Assembly: GCF_002205795.1 (NCBI RefSeq)
Contig: NZ_NIUY01000001.1
Span: 186,001-250,000 of the forward strand
Origin: Chryseobacterium sp. VAUSW3
GTDB taxonomy: Bacteria > Bacteroidota > Bacteroidia > Flavobacteriales > Weeksellaceae
Reading direction: 5' to 3'
DNA length: 64,000 bases
The notes beneath the pieces are model-generated. The model was given only the letters and a program-made list of their open reading frames with translations, searched no databases and had not been told where the DNA came from. The translations under genes were made by a program, and so were the position numbers. Shown here piece by piece: positions 32,933 to 41,718 of the stretch. Numbering within the stretch: the stretch's first letter is position 1; the number at the start of each line of letters is the position of its first letter.

Positions 32933-34201
32933 ATGAACATCATTTTCAAAATAGACACTTGGCAAGAAATTTATCATTCCCTCCGGAATAATAAGTTACG
33001 AACCTTTCTTACCATGATTGGAGTGGGTTGGGGCATGTTTCTGTTTGTCGCCCTTCTTGGCGCCGCAAAAGGAATGGAAAATGGTTTCGACAAAATATTT
33101 TCAGGGTTCGCTACCAACTCCATTTTTCTTTGGGCACAGAACACCACGATTCCGTATGATGGATTTGCGAAAGGCAGAAAAATGAATCTCCATTTAAGCG
33201 ATCTGGAAATGCTGCCGAGAAAAATTCAGGAGATTGATTATATCTCGCCTCAGAATTCGCGCGGAAATTTCGGAAGTCCGGGCGAAAGCTTTTCACGAAA
33301 CGGAAAAAAAGCTACTTATACCTTAACCGGAGATTACCCGATCGGAAACAAAATTTCTCAGAAAAAACTCATTTACGGAAGATATATTAATGACGCAGAT
33401 GTTACAGGAAGCAAAAATGTAATCGTTATTGGTGAAGAGATTTACAAGAACTTTTTCGATGCCAAAAAGAACGAAAATCCACTGGGAAAACTGGTGAATG
33501 TGAAAGGGATTTTCTTCCACGTAATTGGAGTTTTCCGTGCAAAACAGGGTGGCGGTCCCGAAAATGACCAGTCGGCATACATCCCGCTTTCCACATTTAC
33601 AAAAATGTATAACGACGGCGACAAAGTAGGATTCTTTGCCATTGTAAGCAAGCCCGATGCGGATTTGAGTATTGTTGAAGAAAAAGTGAAATCCGAACTC
33701 AAACAAAAATATCATGTATCGCCCGAAGACACCAATGCTTTCGGAAGTTTCAACCTTGGGAAAGAATTCAAGAAACTCACCGGATTTTTGACCGGAATGC
33801 AGCTTTTAACAATAATCGTGGGAACTTTGACCATCCTGGCAGGGGTTATCGCCATTTCTAATATATTATTAATTACAGTAAAAGAAAGGACCAAAGAAAT
33901 CGGGATCCGCAGGGCTTTAGGTGCAAAACCCGCGGAAGTACGAAATCAGATTCTGCTGGAAAGTGTTGTAATAACGTTGGTTTCTGGCTTATTAGGATTT
34001 ATCATAGGGATTTTTTTGCTGATGGTTCTTAATATTTTAACTAAGGATCAGGACAAATTCCCTTTCTATAATCCAACGGTAAATTATCTGGAAGTTTTCG
34101 CCGCCATGTCGGTGATGGTGATTCTAGGTTTAATTATCGGAATGATCCCGGCACAAAGAGCGGTGAGAATCCGGCCGATTGAAGCCTTACGTTCTGAATA
34201 A
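32933..34201 (+). CDS. MacB-like ABC transporter permease, second subunit
   Basis: This 422-residue protein has the same plan as the preceding permease: N-terminal helix (KLRTFLTMIGVGWGMFLFVAL), periplasmic domain, and a C-terminal FtsX domain with ILLITVKERTKEIGIRRALGAKPAEV and PAQRAVRIRPIEALRSE. The two differ clearly in the periplasmic domain, which includes GNFGSPGESFSRNGKKATYT here, so they are ancient paralogs rather than a recent duplication. The system probably exports peptides, lipids or drugs; substrate unknown. Confidence 0.9.
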   Translation: MNIIFKIDTWQEIYHSLRNNKLRTFLTMIGVGWGMFLFVALLGAAKGMENGFDKIFSGFATNSIFLWAQNTTIPYDGFAKGRKMNLHLSDLEMLPRKIQEIDYISPQNSRGNFGSPGESFSRNGKKATYTLTGDYPIGNKISQKKLIYGRYINDADVTGSKNVIVIGEEIYKNFFDAKKNENPLGKLVNVKGIFFHVIGVFRAKQGGGPENDQSAYIPLSTFTKMYNDGDKVGFFAIVSKPDADLSIVEEKVKSELKQKYHVSPEDTNAFGSFNLGKEFKKLTGFLTGMQLLTIIVGTLTILAGVIAISNILLITVKERTKEIGIRRALGAKPAEVRNQILLESVVITLVSGLLGFIIGIFLLMVLNILTKDQDKFPFYNPTVNYLEVFAAMSVMVILGLIIGMIPAQRAVRIRPIEALRSE

Positions 34202-34244
34202 TTCATTAATAAAAAAGAAAAATATTAAAAAAATAAACTACAAT

Positions 34245-35441
34245 ATGAAAAAGAAGTTCACTTTAAAAAAAGGAATTTACATTTTTTTGGGACTGATTTT
34301 AGCGGTTGCTTTAATCTCCGGAATCTCTTACCTAATCAAATCAAACAGCAAAGAGAGCGAAACATTCCTCACCAAAAAACCGGTAGTTCAGAATATGGAC
34401 GATAAAGTGATGGCAACTGGAGATATTGTTCCGCGCGAAGAGATCGAAATTAAACCGAATATGTCGGGAATTATCGATAAAATCCTGGTTGATGAAGGTG
34501 ATCAGGTCACTGCCGGACAACTTATTGCCACATTAAGAATTGTACCCAGCGTTCAGAACGTGAATGCCGCCCAGCAGGAGATCAATAACGCCAACCTCCA
34601 GATTAGCAATGCACGAGCTAATGTAAACAACCAGCAACAGCAGTTTGCCATGCAGCAGAGACTTTATGCGCAAGGTGTAATATCTAAACAGGAATATATT
34701 TCTGCTCAGCAGCAACTTCAGTCAATGCAGCAGCAGCTGAGAAATGCCCAGCAGCAACTGCAGACTGCTCAGAAAAACTTGCAAATCGCCAGAACCGGTG
34801 CGACTCCCGAACTTGCAGGTTTGGCTACCACACAAATCCGCTCGAAAGCTAATGGAACTGTACTCGAAGTTCCTGTAAAAGTCGGAAGCCAGGTTATTGA
34901 AGCAAACTCTTTCAATGCGGGAACAACGATTGCATCCATTGCGGATCTAAATTCACTGATTTTTCAGGGAACCATCGACGAGGCACAGGCCGGAAAACTA
35001 AAGGAAGGCATGGAAATGAATGTGGTCATCGGTGCCCTGCAGAACAAAACATTTCCCGGACGCGTTACCATGATTGCGCCAAAAGGTAAAGATGAAAACG
35101 GAACGATTAAGTTCCCAATCGAAGGCGATGTTTTCAATAAAACCAACGAATACATCAGAGCCGGTTTTTCTGCCAACGGCGAAATTATCCTCAGTTCGCA
35201 GAAAAATGCGCTGCTCCTGGATGAAGCTTTAATTCAGTACGAAAAAGTGAACGGTAACGACAGTCCTTTTGTGGAAGTAAAACAGCCCGATGGGAAATTC
35301 AAGAAAGTTAAAGTTAAACTCGGTGCAAGCGACGGAATTAATGTTCAGATTTTATCCGGGCTTACCAAAGATTCTGAAGTGAAAGTATGGAATCCTTCCG
35401 ACAAAGATAAAGAAGCACTGAAAGCGCAAAAAGAAAAATAA
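34245..35441 (+). CDS. Periplasmic adaptor subunit (MacA/HlyD-like)
   Basis: With the ATG at 34245 the 398-residue protein begins with a membrane anchor (GIYIFLGLILAVALISGISYLI). It then has the barrel-sandwich half PNMSGIIDKILVDEGDQVTAGQ, a Gln-rich coiled-coil hairpin (about 105-190, with repeated QQQL) and the beta-barrel ending VKLGASDGINVQILSGL. It links the MacB-like permeases to an outer-membrane channel. No TolC-type gene follows, so that partner must be encoded elsewhere. An earlier ATG at 34179 overlaps the permease and is less likely. Confidence 0.9.
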   Translation: MKKKFTLKKGIYIFLGLILAVALISGISYLIKSNSKESETFLTKKPVVQNMDDKVMATGDIVPREEIEIKPNMSGIIDKILVDEGDQVTAGQLIATLRIVPSVQNVNAAQQEINNANLQISNARANVNNQQQQFAMQQRLYAQGVISKQEYISAQQQLQSMQQQLRNAQQQLQTAQKNLQIARTGATPELAGLATTQIRSKANGTVLEVPVKVGSQVIEANSFNAGTTIASIADLNSLIFQGTIDEAQAGKLKEGMEMNVVIGALQNKTFPGRVTMIAPKGKDENGTIKFPIEGDVFNKTNEYIRAGFSANGEIILSSQKNALLLDEALIQYEKVNGNDSPFVEVKQPDGKFKKVKVKLGASDGINVQILSGLTKDSEVKVWNPSDKDKEALKAQKEK

Positions 35442-35456
35442 AATCTGAAAACAGTA

Positions 35457-36080
35457 TTAAATCCCGGAATTTTTCGGGATTTTTTTGTTGGATTTTTTCA
35501 GAAGAACGGCAATATTCAGAAAAAGAAGAAGCAAATCAAGAGTTATCCAGATTGCTGTTTTCATATTTTCTAGTTTCAGAATTTCGATCTGTTTTCCTGC
35601 GATTTCCGAGAGTTTCTGGCTTTGGTTAATGTAATTCTGGATTTCAATAATCTGGTCTTCATTTTTGTTCGGAACCGCATGCTGGGAGAAATATACCATG
35701 TTTTTTTTACCCATAAATCCGGCGATCCAAAATTCATCAGAATTGGTCATGTCCAGATATTCGATTCTGTAGTAATTGCTTCGGATATTGCCCACATGCC
35801 CGGTTTCATAAACCTTAGGAGCATCTTTTTCACTGTTGATTTTTATCAGATAAAAATCCAGCGGAAATGGCAGTTTGTTAATCATCTGCACGGTTAAAGC
35901 ATCTGCACGGAATGTAGAGAGGCTTTTTTTGATAAAATAATACGTAAAAATACCGATGCCCGCTACCACAACAAAAATCCGGAATGCCTTGGTCCAGGTT
36001 TTAAAACTTCCGGTTCTAAAAACCGACAGCATTAAACCGGCACAAAGTGCAATAAACAAAAGAAAAAACACGTAAAACAT
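35457..36080 (-). CDS. Membrane protein of unknown function
   Basis: The 207-residue protein has two N-terminal helices (FYVFFLLFIALCAGLMLSV and FRIFVVVAGIGIFTYYFI), a central periplasmic-looking domain with YRIEYLDMTNSDEFWIAGFMG, a short amphipathic helix, and a C-terminal helix (IWITLDLLLLFLNIAVLL) with a basic tail. I do not recognise the family. It is a single gene. Its final codons double as the terminator of the convergent efflux operon. Confidence 0.7.
   Translation of the reverse strand: MFYVFFLLFIALCAGLMLSVFRTGSFKTWTKAFRIFVVVAGIGIFTYYFIKKSLSTFRADALTVQMINKLPFPLDFYLIKINSEKDAPKVYETGHVGNIRSNYYRIEYLDMTNSDEFWIAGFMGKKNMVYFSQHAVPNKNEDQIIEIQNYINQSQKLSEIAGKQIEILKLENMKTAIWITLDLLLLFLNIAVLLKKSNKKIPKNSGI
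35459..35487 (+). terminator. Terminator of the efflux operon inside a convergent gene
   Basis: AATCCCGGAA pairs with TTTCGGGATT and is followed by seven T. The same bases on the other strand encode the last residues (KIPKNSGI and stop) of the convergent membrane protein gene. Confidence 0.8.
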
Positions 36081-36181
36081 TTGGTAAAGATAAAGAAAAA
36101 TTGGCGCAGTTGATTCGCTGCGGAAGAACAGGTTTTTGTTTAAATTATTTCAGATCCTAATTTATAATTCCATGAAAAACT

Positions 36182-36826
36182 TTACACATTCCACTCTTTG
36201 TAAAATTGATCCAGGAATTGCAGCATGAAATTATGTCGTTCTTCAGCGATTTCTTTCCCTTTTTTGGTATTCATTAAATCTTTCAGCAAGAGCAGTTTTT
36301 CGTAGAAATGATTGATCGTAGTACCTTCATTTCTCTTGTATTCCTCTTTCGACATGTCCAATTTTGGAGGAATTTCAGGATGATACATTAAATTATTTTT
36401 GAAACCCCCGAAATTGAAAGTCCGCGCAATCCCAATCGCACCGATGGCGTCGAGACGGTCGGCATCCTGCACGATTTTCAGTTCCAAAGGTAAATTTTCG
36501 GAAACTTCGTCTCTGTTTTTAAAGGAAATATTTTTGATGATGAATAAAACCTGGTCGATACTTTCTTCGGGAACGTTTTCCTTTTCAAGAAATTCACGTG
36601 AAATTTTCAGGGCTAATGTTTCGTCGCCACCGTGGAATTTGGGATCTGCAATATCATGAAGCAAGGCAGAAAGTTCTACAATTTCGAGGTTACAGGTTTC
36701 AGTCTCTGCAATTTTTTTTGAGAGTTTCCAAACCCGTTCAATGTGAAACCAATCGTGGCCGGCTTCGGCACCGTAAAGTTCTTGTTTTACAAAATCAACA
36801 GTGCGTTCAATTAAAACATTGTTCAT
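36182..36826 (-). CDS. HD domain phosphohydrolase
   Basis: The 214-residue cytoplasmic protein has the HD metal site: His in GHDWFHIERVW, the HD pair in SALLHDIADPKFHG and a late Asp in KIVQDADRLDAIGAIGIARTF. It resembles the YedJ/YpgQ nucleotide phosphohydrolases, which hydrolyse nucleoside triphosphates or related nucleotides. It starts 9 bases after the stop of the lipoprotein gene upstream, so the two are probably co-transcribed. Substrate unknown. Confidence 0.88.
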   Translation of the reverse strand: MNNVLIERTVDFVKQELYGAEAGHDWFHIERVWKLSKKIAETETCNLEIVELSALLHDIADPKFHGGDETLALKISREFLEKENVPEESIDQVLFIIKNISFKNRDEVSENLPLELKIVQDADRLDAIGAIGIARTFNFGGFKNNLMYHPEIPPKLDMSKEEYKRNEGTTINHFYEKLLLLKDLMNTKKGKEIAEERHNFMLQFLDQFYKEWNV

Positions 36827-36835
36827 TACTGCCTT

Positions 36836-37411
36836 TTATTTTTTCACTTCCACAAACTGGTAAACCATCTGTGTTTTCGGATTATAAATCACTGTACTGG
36901 CATTGGGGAAGCGTTTTACTTTGTAGTATTCAATGCTTTTATCATTTTTAATGTCATCCAGAAAACTTAGATCAAAAGTATTTGCGGGTAGAAATTTCTC
37001 AAAAAAAGTAACTTTTTCTACAATCAAAGCGCCGTCAACTTTCTGAAATTCTTTATTTGATTGCGCTTCATTGGTTGTGGATTGGGACACGAGGGTATTC
37101 AGCAATACATCTTTATCGTTGGTTTTATATTTAAAGACATAAAACGGTGTTCCGTTCGGAAACGCGACTTTTTTCCCCACTTCATTTTCAAGAACCAAAT
37201 TATTCTCGTGCAGAAAAACAGAACTGAAAGTTACAGCCTCAGCGTTAACGAGTTTCGTAAGTTGCTCGTTAACGGTTTCCTGAACCAGCTCATTTGTTTT
37301 TTGCTGTGCTTTTTCCTTCGCAGAAGTTACGGTTTGTGTCACGGTTTCCTCGATTTTATTACAGGAAGTTATGGTAAATGCTGCAAGCAGGATGATGGAT
37401 ATTTTTTTCAT
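36836..37411 (-). CDS. Lipoprotein of unknown function
   Basis: The 191-residue protein has a lipoprotein signal with lipobox ITSC near residues 14-17. A Thr/Glu/Lys-rich helix follows (about 20-55, EETVTQTVTSAKEKAQQKTNEL), which looks like a coiled coil. The globular C-terminal part contains FPNASTVIYNPKTQMVYQFVEV. No family is recognised. It precedes the HD hydrolase gene by 9 bases. The helical spacer suggests it stands away from the membrane. Confidence 0.75.
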   Translation of the reverse strand: MKKISIILLAAFTITSCNKIEETVTQTVTSAKEKAQQKTNELVQETVNEQLTKLVNAEAVTFSSVFLHENNLVLENEVGKKVAFPNGTPFYVFKYKTNDKDVLLNTLVSQSTTNEAQSNKEFQKVDGALIVEKVTFFEKFLPANTFDLSFLDDIKNDKSIEYYKVKRFPNASTVIYNPKTQMVYQFVEVKK

Positions 37412-37470
37412 ATTTTAAATTTAGCTAAAGTCTTTTTATTTTTTTACGGGCTAAAGTTCGTCTTATTTTT

Positions 37471-39279
37471 TTAATTTTCTCTGTATGAACTCACCAGTTT
37501 GTCGAGATTAAGACTTCTTGCAGAAGCATCAAAAATTTCTCGGTAAATCCCATGCATACTGATCAGTTCGTCGTGGGTGCCGCTTTCTACCACTTCACCT
37601 TTTTTCATGACATAAATTTTATCTGAATCCAAAATCTGAGAAAGCGAATGCGAAATAATAATCACCGTTCTACCCTCTTTTATGGCATCCAAGGAGTTTT
37701 TGATTTGTTCGGTAGCAATTGCATCCAGGCTTGCGGTAGGTTCATCCAGAAAAATGATGGGCGGATCTTTCAGAAAAAGTCTCGCGATGGCAATTCTTTG
37801 CTGCTGTCCGCCGGAAAGTTGCGTTGCATCGTGAAGATACTTTTCCGGAAGATCCATAATCTGGTCGTGAAGATACGCTTTCTTTGCAGCATTTTGAATT
37901 TCCTCAAAACTGGCATTCATATTTCCGTAGCGTATGTTATCTTCGATACTTCCCTGGAAAATATGATTTTTCTGCAATACCAAACCGATATCATCTCTCA
38001 ATGCTGTATTTTCAAACTGATTAAGATTCACGTTATCGAGTAAAATTTCTCCGGAATCAGGAAGGTAAAATTTACAAAGAAGATTAATCACCGTAGATTT
38101 TCCGGCGCCACTTAAACCAACCAGTGCGGTAGTTTTTCCGTTTTCAATCAACATAGAAACATTTTTCAGTGCTTTGGTACCGTTCGGATAAGAGAAATCA
38201 ACATTTCTGAGTTCGAAAGAACCTTTTATATTTTCTTTAATGAAATTTCCGCTCGGTTCGGTTTCTTCATCTGCATTCAGGATATCAAAAAATCCTTCAG
38301 CGTAAATCATCGCGTCATTCATGTCATCATAAATCCTGTGAAGCTGGCGGATTGGCGCTGATACATTGTTAAAAAGAAGGATATGAAGCATAATCGCACC
38401 AATCGTCATCTGCTGATCGAGCACCAGAAAAACGGTCAACAGAATGATTAACACCACACCGAACTGTTCGATAAAAGTCTTTAACCCGTCGTAAATAAAA
38501 TTTGTTCTACGCGTAAACAGCTGACTTTCCATGAGTTGCATCTGAAGATCGTACTGTTTTTTGCCTTCAAATTTTTCTCGCACGAAACTTTTAATCACCA
38601 TAATCGAACTGATTAGATTTAAAAGTCCCGAAGTTTTCTGTTCTCTCTGGTTTCTTAAAGTTCTTCTTACACCCGATAATTTTTTTGCCTGTAACGAGCT
38701 TACATAAAAATAAATAGGAACAACAATGGTGGAAACCATACCGACATACACATTCTGCATGTACATGATGATGAGGGCAATAATAGCATTAGAAAAAAGC
38801 GGTAAAATATCGATGAAAAAATTCTGAACAAGTTTGGTTAAACTCTCGATTCCGCGGTCGATACGGATCTGAAGCTTGCCCGACTCGTGGTTTTCGTCAT
38901 TAAAATAGGCGACTTTATAAAGAAGAATTTTATCAATCACCGATTGCGCTAACACAGAACTTGTGCTGATGCGTATTTTTTCGCCGTAAAATTTCTGCCC
39001 AAACTGAATGAAGATATTCAGAAGCTCTTTACCCAATAAAATTGCGGAAATAATAACCAAAATATGAATCCCTTCTTCCATTGGATACGGAAGTTTGGTG
39101 AGTTCGGTTACCTCATCAACCGTATATTTTAAAACGAGCGGATTTACCTGCGCCATCAACGCACCCAAAAAGGTAAGAAAAAGCGTCCCGTAAATCATCA
39201 ACCTGTAAGGTTTTATGAACGGAATAAGCTGTTTGTAAATGTGATAAAGCGTGATGCTTCGCTTGAATGGTTGTGCCAT
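37471..39279 (-). CDS. ABC exporter, fused permease and ATPase (MsbA/half-transporter type)
   Basis: The 602-residue half-transporter has six membrane helices in residues 20-310 and a nucleotide-binding domain after 345. Walker A is GLSGAGKST, the signature is LSGGQQQR, Walker B is IIFLDEPTASLD and the H-loop is IIISHSLSQI. It works as a homodimer, exporting lipids, peptides or drugs. It lies 48 bases downstream of lptB on the same strand, which would suit a lipid flippase role. No peptidase domain is fused. Substrate inferred only by class. Confidence 0.9.
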   Translation of the reverse strand: MAQPFKRSITLYHIYKQLIPFIKPYRLMIYGTLFLTFLGALMAQVNPLVLKYTVDEVTELTKLPYPMEEGIHILVIISAILLGKELLNIFIQFGQKFYGEKIRISTSSVLAQSVIDKILLYKVAYFNDENHESGKLQIRIDRGIESLTKLVQNFFIDILPLFSNAIIALIIMYMQNVYVGMVSTIVVPIYFYVSSLQAKKLSGVRRTLRNQREQKTSGLLNLISSIMVIKSFVREKFEGKKQYDLQMQLMESQLFTRRTNFIYDGLKTFIEQFGVVLIILLTVFLVLDQQMTIGAIMLHILLFNNVSAPIRQLHRIYDDMNDAMIYAEGFFDILNADEETEPSGNFIKENIKGSFELRNVDFSYPNGTKALKNVSMLIENGKTTALVGLSGAGKSTVINLLCKFYLPDSGEILLDNVNLNQFENTALRDDIGLVLQKNHIFQGSIEDNIRYGNMNASFEEIQNAAKKAYLHDQIMDLPEKYLHDATQLSGGQQQRIAIARLFLKDPPIIFLDEPTASLDAIATEQIKNSLDAIKEGRTVIIISHSLSQILDSDKIYVMKKGEVVESGTHDELISMHGIYREIFDASARSLNLDKLVSSYREN

Positions 39280-39328
39280 GATGATTAACCTACGAACGCC
39301 TCAAAATACAAAAAACGTGCGAAAACTG

Positions 39329-40390
39329 CTACCCTTCGTAAGCGTAGGTCGTTAAATAATGCAATTCGGGTTTGCTGAGCGCTTTGGCGTCGGTTTCTGC
39401 CTGGTCTTTTCGGTAAGTTTCGCCGATATGCTTTTTCTGAAAAAGAAATGCATTATTCGCGTTTTTATCTACAACTTCATTAAAGATATATTCAATTTCC
39501 GAATTTGAAAGTGAAGCAAAGCTGATGTCTTCAAAACCGTACATCAAACGCAGATTGTCGACACCCTGATAGTTTTCATCCACAAAATCCTGGAACTGCT
39601 GCTTGGAATCGAAATTTCCGGCCCAAATATTATAGACGAAAGATTTTTTCTTCGGTTTGTTGAGAATATCCTGATACACGAAATTTTCGCCAAGATACGC
39701 TTCCCGAACCATAGGATCATTAGCCAAATCTTGCGGAAGACCTTCTTTGAGAATACGGCCTTCAAACATAATGTAGGTTTTGTGAGTAATCGCTAAAGTC
39801 TGCTGAACATTGTGATCGGTAATTAAAATCCCGATATTTTTATCAACAAGACTGCGCACAATTTTCTGAATATCTTCAACCGCAATCGGGTCAACTCCGG
39901 CAAAAGGTTCATCCAAAAGAATAAAATCGGGGCTTGTCGCAAGACATCTTGCGATTTCGGTACGTCGTCTTTCACCACCGGAAAGCAAATCTCCGCGGTT
40001 TTTGCGGACATGCTGCAGAGAAAATTCCTCGATCAGCTCGTCACATTTAATCTGCTGTTCGCGTTTCGAAAGTTTGGTAAGCTGAAGAACACCCAAAATA
40101 TTATCTTCAACAGAAAGTTTACGGAAAACCGACGCTTCCTGAGCCAGATAGCCAATTCCCTTTTGCGCGCGGCGGTACATGGCGTCATTGGTAATTTCTT
40201 TATCATCGAGAAAAATTTTCCCGGAGGTGGGCTTCACCAAACCTACAATCATATAAAAAGAGGTGGTTTTTCCGGCACCATTGGGACCGAGAAGCCCGAC
40301 GATTTCGCCCTGTGAAACTTCCACTGAAACACCTTTTACGACTTTTTTGGGGCCGTACTCTTTAATTAAATTTTCTCCGCGTAGAATCAT
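39329..40390 (-). CDS. lptB: LPS export ATPase LptB with an extra C-terminal domain
   Basis: LptB powers lipopolysaccharide extraction from the inner membrane with LptFG and LptC. Residues 1-240 are standard: Walker A GPNGAGKTT near 35-43, signature LSGGERRR at 137-144, Walker B FILLDEPFAG and the family end REAYLGENF. About 110 further residues follow (242-353), starting SFVYNIWAGNFDSKQQFQDFV, a pattern that recalls immunity-type Imm22/DUF4284 domains. E. coli LptB ends at about 241. LptB identity is secure; the nature of the tail is inference. No toxin gene is nearby. Confidence 0.9.
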   Translation of the reverse strand: MILRGENLIKEYGPKKVVKGVSVEVSQGEIVGLLGPNGAGKTTSFYMIVGLVKPTSGKIFLDDKEITNDAMYRRAQKGIGYLAQEASVFRKLSVEDNILGVLQLTKLSKREQQIKCDELIEEFSLQHVRKNRGDLLSGGERRRTEIARCLATSPDFILLDEPFAGVDPIAVEDIQKIVRSLVDKNIGILITDHNVQQTLAITHKTYIMFEGRILKEGLPQDLANDPMVREAYLGENFVYQDILNKPKKKSFVYNIWAGNFDSKQQFQDFVDENYQGVDNLRLMYGFEDISFASLSNSEIEYIFNEVVDKNANNAFLFQKKHIGETYRKDQAETDAKALSKPELHYLTTYAYEG

Positions 40391-40509
40391 GGAACAAATA
40401 TATAATTTTTGAATGAGAGTTACAGAATACGGTTGATGATGTTGAATGGGTAAGGAATATAAATTTCAGGCGAAAAAATGTTATATTCGCTACTTCAAAC
40501 TGAACAAAA

Positions 40510-41004
40510 TTGAGCGCCAAGGAACAGGAATTTTCGAAACTGATTAAAGATAATCAAGGCTTGATTATTAAGGTTTCCCGGCTGTATACCAATTCGCTGG
40601 AGGACGAGCAGGATCTTTTCCAGGAAATTGTGTTACAACTCTGGCGTTCTTACGACTCATTCAAAGGGCAATCTAAGATTTCTACCTGGATGTACCGTGT
40701 TGCGCTGAATACAGCCATTACGCTTTTCAGAAAAAAAACCAAGTCACCACAAACCGATGAACTGATGGATTTTCACCACAGTGGATATATGGAAGATGAT
40801 GACGAAAAGCAACAGCAGGTTTCGCTTCTTTATAAAGTGGTAAAGATGCTTCCGCAGGTGGAACGGGCAATTGTAATGATGTATCTGGATGATTTGCCTT
40901 ACCGCGATATTTCTGAAAACCTTGGGATAACGGAGGTAAACGCACGCGTGAAAATGAACCGACTGAAAAAAACGTTAAAAGAGTTAATGGAAAAACATGC
41001 CTGA
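40510..41004 (+). CDS. RNA polymerase ECF sigma factor with TTG start
   Basis: The 164-residue sigma factor has region 2 (LYTNSLEDEQDLFQEIVLQLWRSYDSF and KISTWMYRVALNTAITLFRK) and region 4 (VERAIVMMYLDDLPYRDISENLGITEVNARVKMNRLKKTL). The start appears to be TTG at 40510-40512. The frame is closed by a stop at 40501-40503 and no ATG precedes the conserved helix. A weak start may limit its amount. The stop overlaps the start of the next gene, a membrane protein likely to be its partner. Confidence 0.92.
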   Translation: MSAKEQEFSKLIKDNQGLIIKVSRLYTNSLEDEQDLFQEIVLQLWRSYDSFKGQSKISTWMYRVALNTAITLFRKKTKSPQTDELMDFHHSGYMEDDDEKQQQVSLLYKVVKMLPQVERAIVMMYLDDLPYRDISENLGITEVNARVKMNRLKKTLKELMEKHA

Positions 41005-41671
41005 ATTTGATTTAGACAGCTTCAAAAAAACCTGGCAGGAGCAGAAGGTAAAGCCAAAATATAACAGCACCGAAATCGAGGCGATGCTCAATAAATCGTC
41101 GCGGAATTACGTGAAATATATCCTGTGGATAAGCATTGCAGAATTCCTTATCATTCTGGGCGTGAACATTTATTACTCCTTCCTTGGCGATGACTCTAAC
41201 AGTTTCATCAAAATCCTGGGGAAACTTGGCGTGCAGAATTCTACCGATTTACAGACCAGTTTTGGGAATCTTTATTTAGTGCTGAAAACTATTAGTTTAA
41301 TTATTACCGCTTTTTTTGTGGTGCGGTTTTACCGAAATTATCGTAAAATCAATATAGAATCTAATCTTAAAAAACTGATTCTGCAGATCATCAGATTCAA
41401 GAAAACAGTAAACCTGTTCATCTTAGCCAATATTTTGCTTTTAATTGTCTTCACGGGGGTTTTAACGGTTTTCACCTTTATGGTTTTATCACAGCAGAAC
41501 ATTCATCTCACGCATCCAACTTTAATAGGATTTGTGGTGGGAATTATTGTAATGACGATATTAAGCATCGTACTGATCTGGATTTACTACCGCGTCGTTT
41601 ACGGAATTATCCTTAAAAGATTAGGGAAAAATTTAGGTGAACTACAGAAAATAGATTCACAACAGGAATAA
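40997..41671 (+). CDS. Four-helix membrane protein, probable anti-sigma partner
   Basis: The 224-residue protein has a soluble N-terminal part (MPEFDLDSFKKTWQEQKV) of about 40 residues and four membrane helices (about 43-63, 92-112, 135-160 and 168-192). It overlaps the ECF sigma gene by 8 bases, the classic place for an anti-sigma factor, and the DLDSFKKTWQ start is common in Bacteroidota proteins in this position. It has no zinc motif (HxxxCxxC), so it is not a ZAS-type anti-sigma. Role inferred from context. Confidence 0.75.
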   Translation: MPEFDLDSFKKTWQEQKVKPKYNSTEIEAMLNKSSRNYVKYILWISIAEFLIILGVNIYYSFLGDDSNSFIKILGKLGVQNSTDLQTSFGNLYLVLKTISLIITAFFVVRFYRNYRKINIESNLKKLILQIIRFKKTVNLFILANILLLIVFTGVLTVFTFMVLSQQNIHLTHPTLIGFVVGIIVMTILSIVLIWIYYRVVYGIILKRLGKNLGELQKIDSQQE

Positions 41672-41674
41672 AAA

Positions 41675-41705
41675 AAAGGTCAGTTTTCAGTAACTGACCT
41701 TTTTG
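41675..41705. terminator. Bidirectional terminator between the anti-sigma candidate and rpoN
   Basis: AAAAGGTCAGTT and AACTGACCTTTT form a 12-bp stem with A and T runs on either side, between convergent stop codons. Confidence 0.85.
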
Positions 41706-41718
41706 CTTATCATTTAAA

